A model generated the notes under the pieces. The model searched no databases. It had not been told where the DNA came from and saw only the letters and a program-made list of their open reading frames with translations. Both the position numbers and the translations under genes were made by a program. Positions 32,625-36,467 of a DNA stretch of 36,467 nucleotides are shown here, one piece after another. The DNA comes from Myxococcales bacterium (GTDB lineage: Bacteria > Myxococcota_A > Polyangia > Polyangiales > Polyangiaceae). The stretch lies in the NCBI GenBank assembly GCA_016794325.1, contig JAEUKG010000014.1, positions 1-36,467 on the forward strand. Direction: 5' to 3'. Within the stretch, counting starts at the first letter, position 1, and each line of letters begins with the position of its first letter.

Positions 32625-33374
32625 CTACGCGGCCTGCCCGCTGCGGTGGCGCCGCGCGCGCATGTTGAGGAGCTCCACCACGAAGGCGAACGCCATCGCC
32701 GCGTAGATGTACCCCTTGCTCACGTGCGTCCCCATCCCCTCGGCGACGAGCATCACGCCGATGAGCACGAGGAAGGCGAGCGCGAGCACCTGGACGGTGG
32801 GGTTCGCGTCCACGAAGCGCGACACCTTCCCCGCGAACAGCGCCATGAACGCGACCGCGGCCAGCATCGCCACGACCATGATCCACAGCTCCTGCGCCAT
32901 CCCGATCGCCGAGATGACCGAGTCGAGCGAAAAAACGAGATCGAGCACGACGATCTGAGCGAGGGCTCCGGCGAACGAGCTCGGCTTCGGGGCCTGGCTC
33001 TCGCGCTCGGCGCGGTCGGGGCTCGTCTTCTTGTGGATCTCGTGGACGCTCTTGCCGACGAGGAAGACGCCGCCGAGGAGGAGGACGAGATCCCGCCCGG
33101 TGACGGCGTCGACCTGGTGGCTCTCGACCCACCCTTCGGGGACCCAGCCGATCGACGACCAGTGGAACAGCGGCGTCGAAAGCCCCATCACGACCCGGAT
33201 GCCGAGGAGCAGGCCGAGCCGCGCCACCAGCGCGAGCCCGAGCCCGATCGCGCGGGCGCGCCCTTGCTGGGCCGCGGGCAGCCCCGACACGACGATCGAG
33301 AGGAAGATGATGTTGTCGATGCCGAGGATGATCTCCATCACGACGAGCGCGAGGAGCGGGGCGACGTAGCTCAC
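32625..33374 (-). CDS. TerC-family integral membrane protein
   Basis: A 249-residue polytopic membrane protein with the two TerC half-repeats, each with acidic residues inside a helix: MEIILGIDNIIFLSIVV (E14, D20) and VVLDLVFSLDSVISAIGM. TerC/Alx-type proteins export metal ions, notably manganese, or support metalation of secreted proteins, and are named after tellurite resistance. A cytoplasmic loop rich in charged residues (SPDRAERESQAPKPS) joins the halves, and the C-terminus ends in a basic RARRHRSG. The start is GTG at 33374. I looked for a yybP-ykoY manganese riboswitch in the upstream 161 bases and saw none. It is divergent from the degenerate receiver gene. Confidence 0.9.
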   Translation of the reverse strand: MSYVAPLLALVVMEIILGIDNIIFLSIVVSGLPAAQQGRARAIGLGLALVARLGLLLGIRVVMGLSTPLFHWSSIGWVPEGWVESHQVDAVTGRDLVLLLGGVFLVGKSVHEIHKKTSPDRAERESQAPKPSSFAGALAQIVVLDLVFSLDSVISAIGMAQELWIMVVAMLAAVAFMALFAGKVSRFVDANPTVQVLALAFLVLIGVMLVAEGMGTHVSKGYIYAAMAFAFVVELLNMRARRHRSGQAA

Positions 33375-33535
33375 GGGACCGGTTCCTAGTCACCGTCCAT
33401 CCGGCGAGCAAGGACGGCCGTCGCACGTTGCCACACGCGCCGCAAAACCCGCCGCCGACGAATCGCGAAAACGCGGCGAAATCCACGGATCTGCGGCGGC
33501 ACGGGCCCTGCAAAACGGTGGAGCGGAGGTGCGAC

Positions 33536-34006
33536 ATGGCGATGAAATCGTGGACGCTGGACTGGCAAGACGAAGAGGAAATCACGCACCCGGGTCAGCG
33601 CGCGCCGCTCGGCGCGAGCGTGCTCGTGGTGGAGAACGACCCGTCGGCGCCGGTGGAGAGCCGGCTCGAGGGCGACGGCTACCAGGTGCACGTGGCGGCC
33701 TCGGCGAGGGATCTCTTGGCGACGCTCGAGTCGATCCGCCGCGACGCCTTCCCCTGCGAGTCGCTCGACCTCGTGGTGATGGACCATCCGATCGGGCGCT
33801 CGTCGGGCCTCGACGTCGTCCGCGCGATGCGCGCGAGCGGGTGGGACGTCCCCGTGATCCTCCTCGTCGAGGCGTCGAGCCTCGAGCTGCGCCGCGAGGC
33901 CGCGTCGCTGGGGGTCACGGTCGTCTGTCGGCCCTTCGATCTGGACGACCTGTCGCACGTCGCGATCGCGTCGCTCGTCCTCGGCGGGGTCGACGAGGTC
34001 GCCTGA
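33536..34006 (+). CDS. Stand-alone degenerate receiver-domain protein
   Basis: A 156-residue single-domain protein. Residues 28-140 follow the response-regulator receiver fold: VLVVENDPSAPVESRLEGDGY at the start, the possible phospho-acceptor D83 in LDLVVMDHPIG, and a C-terminal VVCRPFDLDDL. Key residues are altered: the acidic pair reads E33-N34-D35, the conserved Thr/Ser position after strand 4 appears to be V111 (VILLVEAS), and the invariant Lys is R132. Phosphorylation and switching are therefore doubtful, and it may act as a pseudo-receiver that binds partners. No output domain is present. The ATG at 33536 has GGAGG six bases before it; earlier in-frame starts lack one. Its TGA directly abuts the stop of the convergent next gene. 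Confidence 0.72.
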   Translation: MAMKSWTLDWQDEEEITHPGQRAPLGASVLVVENDPSAPVESRLEGDGYQVHVAASARDLLATLESIRRDAFPCESLDLVVMDHPIGRSSGLDVVRAMRASGWDVPVILLVEASSLELRREAASLGVTVVCRPFDLDDLSHVAIASLVLGGVDEVA

Positions 34007-34267
34007 TCAGCGGCACTCGGAGAACGTGTGCGGAGGGACGTGGGGCGCGTTCTCCCACCGGATGGTCACGCGGTAGCAGCTCGGCGGCGCGCTCTTGCGC
34101 GTGACGACGCCGAGGGTGACCACGGAGGCGAACCCGGCGACCACGAGCGAGGCGACGCCGAAGGCGGCCCGGCGGCGGGTGCCGCGCGCGCTCCGCATCA
34201 TCGCCGCGATCTCGCTCCGCTCGGCGGCCACGTACTCCGACTCTTCGGGGAGGGTGCGGTAGGGCAT
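34007..34267 (-). CDS. Small single-pass membrane protein
   Basis: An 86-residue protein: a charged cytoplasmic-type N-terminus (PYRTLPEESEYVAAERSE), a basic stretch, one membrane helix (AFGVASLVVAGFASVVTLGVV) and a short C-terminal part with two cysteines (SCYRV and FSEC) likely outside the cytoplasm. I recognise no family. The ATG at 34267 is preceded by AAGGGG. Its stop (34009-34007) abuts the receiver gene's stop so that the two share TGATCA. It lies 89 bases after the Pro/Ala-rich membrane protein on the same strand. Confidence 0.6.
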   Translation of the reverse strand: MPYRTLPEESEYVAAERSEIAAMMRSARGTRRRAAFGVASLVVAGFASVVTLGVVTRKSAPPSCYRVTIRWENAPHVPPHTFSECR

Positions 34268-34356
34268 TCCCCTTGGACACTCGAGGCGTCGGATGGTTCC
34301 CGGCCGAGCGCGAGGGTCGTGGGCGAACCCGGCGTCGGCGCGAGCGACGCGCGCGA

Positions 34357-35313
34357 TCAGAGCGCGTCGGCGAGCTGGCGGTCCGCGAGCTCCTTGGCCT
34401 CGCGGGCCCGGTCCATCTCCTCGCGGGCGGCGCTCGGTCGCGGCTTGCCGGCGGGCGCCGCGGGCTTCCTCGCGACGGCGGGCTGGGCGCTCGGCGCGCG
34501 CGGCGCCTTCGGCGCGGCGGCGATCGCCGGCGGGTGCGCGGGGCGCGGCGCGGCGGGGGCCGCGGCCGCGGGAGGCGGAGCGGCGGGAGGTGGAGCGGCC
34601 GGGGCGCGGAGGTCGGGGCTCGGGACGATCGCCGAGCCGGTCGACACGCCCGCCACCGACGGGACCTCGGGCGTGTCTGCCGCCGCCGGCACCACGAGCG
34701 GGTCTCGGGCCAGCGCCGCCGGGGAGGGCGCGGTCGCGGTCGGCAACGCCGCGAGCTCGGGCGCGTCCGGGGCCGCGGCCGCGCGCGCGTCGACCGCACC
34801 GTGCGCCCCGCGCAAGACGATGAGGAGCGCCGCGAACGCGGTGAGCAGCGCGATCGCCGCGATGCCCGCGCCGAGGGCGAGGGTCGCGCGGGCGCCCGTC
34901 GAGCCGACCCCGCTCTGGGTGAGCACCGCCGCCGGAGGGTCGAACCCCGCGAACGACCCCGGGGTCGAGATCGACGACATCGCCGGGATCGAGGGCGTGC
35001 TCGCGCGCGGCGTCACCATCGGCGCGAGGGACGCCGGGGCCACGGCGACCCCCGAAGGCGGGGTGAACGAGAGCGCGGGAGTCGACGAGGGAGGCAGGGG
35101 GACCGATCGAACCGACGTGCTCCCGAGCCCCGGCATGGACAGCGCACGCTCGCGCGACGACGAGAGGAGCGCCGAGCGCGACGGCAGGACACGGGTCATC
35201 TCGTCGTCGTCCGCGCACACCGGCGGCCGCGGACGCGTGCTCACCGCGGCAGCGGGGGCGGACGTGCGCTCGGTTCCGTCGGGGTGGCTCTCGCGCTTGG
35301 TGAAAGGGAGCAT
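34357..35313 (-). CDS. Pro/Ala-rich single-pass membrane protein
   Basis: A 318-residue low-complexity protein. Residues 1-140 are Ser/Pro/Thr-rich and probably cytoplasmic, with an acidic DDDEMTRVLPS (35-45) that resembles the Thr motif found in substrates of Ser/Thr kinases and FHA domains. One membrane helix spans 143-167 (TLALGAGIAAIALLTAFAALLIV). The outer part is Pro/Ala-rich and ends in a charged helix (REEMDRAREAKELADRQ). I can assign no function; a stalk or envelope-spanning linker is plausible. The ATG at 35313 has GGAGG five bases upstream, which decides it over longer in-frame starts. A CATAAT at about 35444-35439 on the minus strand might be its -10. Confidence 0.65.
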   Translation of the reverse strand: MLPFTKRESHPDGTERTSAPAAAVSTRPRPPVCADDDEMTRVLPSRSALLSSSRERALSMPGLGSTSVRSVPLPPSSTPALSFTPPSGVAVAPASLAPMVTPRASTPSIPAMSSISTPGSFAGFDPPAAVLTQSGVGSTGARATLALGAGIAAIALLTAFAALLIVLRGAHGAVDARAAAAPDAPELAALPTATAPSPAALARDPLVVPAAADTPEVPSVAGVSTGSAIVPSPDLRAPAAPPPAAPPPAAAAPAAPRPAHPPAIAAAPKAPRAPSAQPAVARKPAAPAGKPRPSAAREEMDRAREAKELADRQLADAL

Positions 35314-35510
35314 GCGGCCTCCGCACCCACGCAATGCGAAGCGCGGGCCAACGTCGCAGTCGCGACCCGCTCGAGAAATCCCTGGGAGAAGCGCACGCTG
35401 ACGGAGCGCGCTCCCCGTCGATTCCATTCGCGGCGGAAAATTATGGTCCGCGGCGATCCATCAGGGGAAATGTGTGCGAGCGCCCGATCCGATCACGCTC
35501 GGTCGCTTGG

Positions 35511-36467
35511 CTAGAGGGCGCGGAAGAAGTCCCAGATCGCCGTCGGCGCGGAGCTCCACACCGAGTGACCGATGCCGGGGATGGCGCACCAGATCTCCGA
35601 GCGCGCGCAGCCGTTGTAGGCGACGCACGGCGCGGGGCTCACGCCGGCCGTCCCGGCGGCGCACGCGTTCGCGGCTCGCCAGTAGTCGCGCGACGTCACG
35701 CCCTCCGAGAGCGGGACGTTCGAGTCGGGGTTGCCGTGGAGCTGCATCGCCGCGACCGGCGGCGACGGGCACACGGTCTTTCCCGCCGCGTCGTACTCCG
35801 AGGCGCGGGTGCCGTAGGGGCCCCCGCCCGAGTGGCTGGCGATGCCGGTGAGGGTCACCGAGGTGCGGCACGCGGCCTGGTTGACGAAATACGCGCCCTT
35901 GGAGAACCCCGCCAGGAACACGCGGCCGTCGCCGCAGTAGCTCGCGGTGAGCTCGGTCGCGAGCGCGTCGACGAACGCGACGTCTTTCATCAGCGCCGCG
36001 TAGTTGTCGATCTGCCACGTCCCGCCCTGGCCGTTCGGGTAGGCGACGATCGCCGCGCCGCCCGAGGCGCCTTCGATGTCGAACGAGGCGCGCACCCCGG
36101 CCCCGGAGCCCCCGTCGCCATGGAAAACGAGGATCACGGGGTAGCGCTGGCGTTGGTCGTACCCGGGCGGCAAGAAGAGCTGGTAGCCGCGGCTCGCGCC
36201 GCCGACGTCGAGCGTCTGCGCGCCCACGAAGCCGAGCCCGGGCGCCGCGATCCCGCACTCTTCGCCGACGGCGCCGTCGCCGCTCGCGCCGTCGCGGCCG
36301 CCGTCGCCGCCGACGCCGCTCGACGAGCCGCCGCCCGACGCTCCGGACGAAGACGCGGCCCCCGAGGACCCCGAGGCGCCGGAGCTCGTCGCGCCGGACG
36401 AGCTCCCTGCGCCCGGGTCGTCCGACGTGGGATCGTCTCCACACGCGAACAGGCTGCCGAGGACGAG
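35511..36467 (-). CDS. PHB-depolymerase/feruloyl-esterase-like lipoprotein (N-terminus outside window)
   Basis: The gene enters from the right edge, and 318 codons are visible. The first residues include a lipobox-like GSLFAC, then a long Ser/Gly/Ala linker typical of myxobacterial lipoproteins. The catalytic domain follows: ILVFHGDGGSG (oxyanion region), nucleophile elbow LAGFSKGAY (G-x-S-x-G), GIASHSGGGPYG, the acid in LHGNPDSNVPL and the His in GIGHSVW. This triad layout is that of the LpqC/Esterase_phb group, which includes polyhydroxybutyrate depolymerases and feruloyl esterases. It would sit on the outer or inner membrane surface and hydrolyse extracellular esters. Several cysteines suggest disulfides. 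Only the signal-peptide start is missing. Confidence 0.85.
   Translation of the reverse strand, partial: LVLGSLFACGDDPTSDDPGAGSSSGATSSGASGSSGAASSSGASGGGSSSGVGGDGGRDGASGDGAVGEECGIAAPGLGFVGAQTLDVGGASRGYQLFLPPGYDQRQRYPVILVFHGDGGSGAGVRASFDIEGASGGAAIVAYPNGQGGTWQIDNYAALMKDVAFVDALATELTASYCGDGRVFLAGFSKGAYFVNQAACRTSVTLTGIASHSGGGPYGTRASEYDAAGKTVCPSPPVAAMQLHGNPDSNVPLSEGVTSRDYWRAANACAAGTAGVSPAPCVAYNGCARSEIWCAIPGIGHSVWSSAPTAIWDFFRAL

Noticed and set aside
33375-33535. Manganese (yybP-ykoY) riboswitch before the TerC gene
   Set aside because: None of the conserved loop sequences is visible on the minus strand of this gap.

Overview
The window is very GC-rich, gene-dense DNA with short intergenic gaps and many GTG starts and 4-base ATGA/GTGA gene overlaps. 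Several architectures point to a myxobacterium-type deltaproteobacterium: a receiver-DUF4388-transmembrane protein, a membrane-anchored HDOD protein, Pro/Ala-rich single-pass proteins, Cys-rich secreted proteins and a lipoprotein esterase with a Ser/Gly linker. This placement is inference from gene style; no rRNA or other taxonomic marker is present. I saw no tRNA, rRNA, CRISPR array, insertion sequence or prophage.

Left part (1-7066, all minus strand): a tightly coupled surface-polysaccharide operon. In transcription order it holds a helical protein of unknown function, a GT-C membrane glycosyltransferase, then the four enzymes expected for GDP-D-glycero-alpha-D-manno-heptose (HddC-like guanylyltransferase, HddA-like kinase, GmhA-like isomerase, GmhB-like phosphatase), a SAM methyltransferase and the start of an acyltransferase that runs off the edge. 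The methyltransferase frame has no stop where the acyltransferase begins.

7261-12477 (plus): an SPFH/virion-core-like protein with two zinc ribbons, a small Cys-rich exported protein, a receiver-DUF4388-TM-TPR protein and an HDOD-TM protein. 12514-17085 (minus): an alpha/beta-hydrolase-fold protein lacking its nucleophile, followed by a peptide-type ABC importer (permease, binding protein, permease) with no ATPase gene beside it.

17086-17873 is the only long non-coding stretch. It holds an AT-rich patch with a perfect inverted repeat and a possible promoter upstream of a sigma-region-4-only protein. purH follows, then a ParA ATPase with two tandem zinc fingers, whose start codon lies inside a 12-bp perfect hairpin, and a ribbon-helix-helix-like partner.

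22043-25005 (minus): a secreted protein with exact 30-residue Cys repeats, an RluA-type pseudouridine synthase and a lipoprotein. 25081-27699 (plus): glycogen synthase next to a (p)ppGpp-synthetase-domain protein with a long unassigned C-terminal half. 27624-31700 (minus): a radical SAM protein, an M1-type metallopeptidase and a polytopic membrane protein. The right end has an XAC2610-like secreted protein, a TerC-family protein, a degenerate stand-alone receiver, two single-pass membrane proteins and a PHB-depolymerase-like lipoprotein esterase cut by the window edge.

The best candidates for something undescribed are the zinc-finger ParA/RHH pair with its start-codon hairpin, the GlgA/alarmone-synthetase pair, the sigma-4-only regulator with its AT-rich control region, and the heptose operon.
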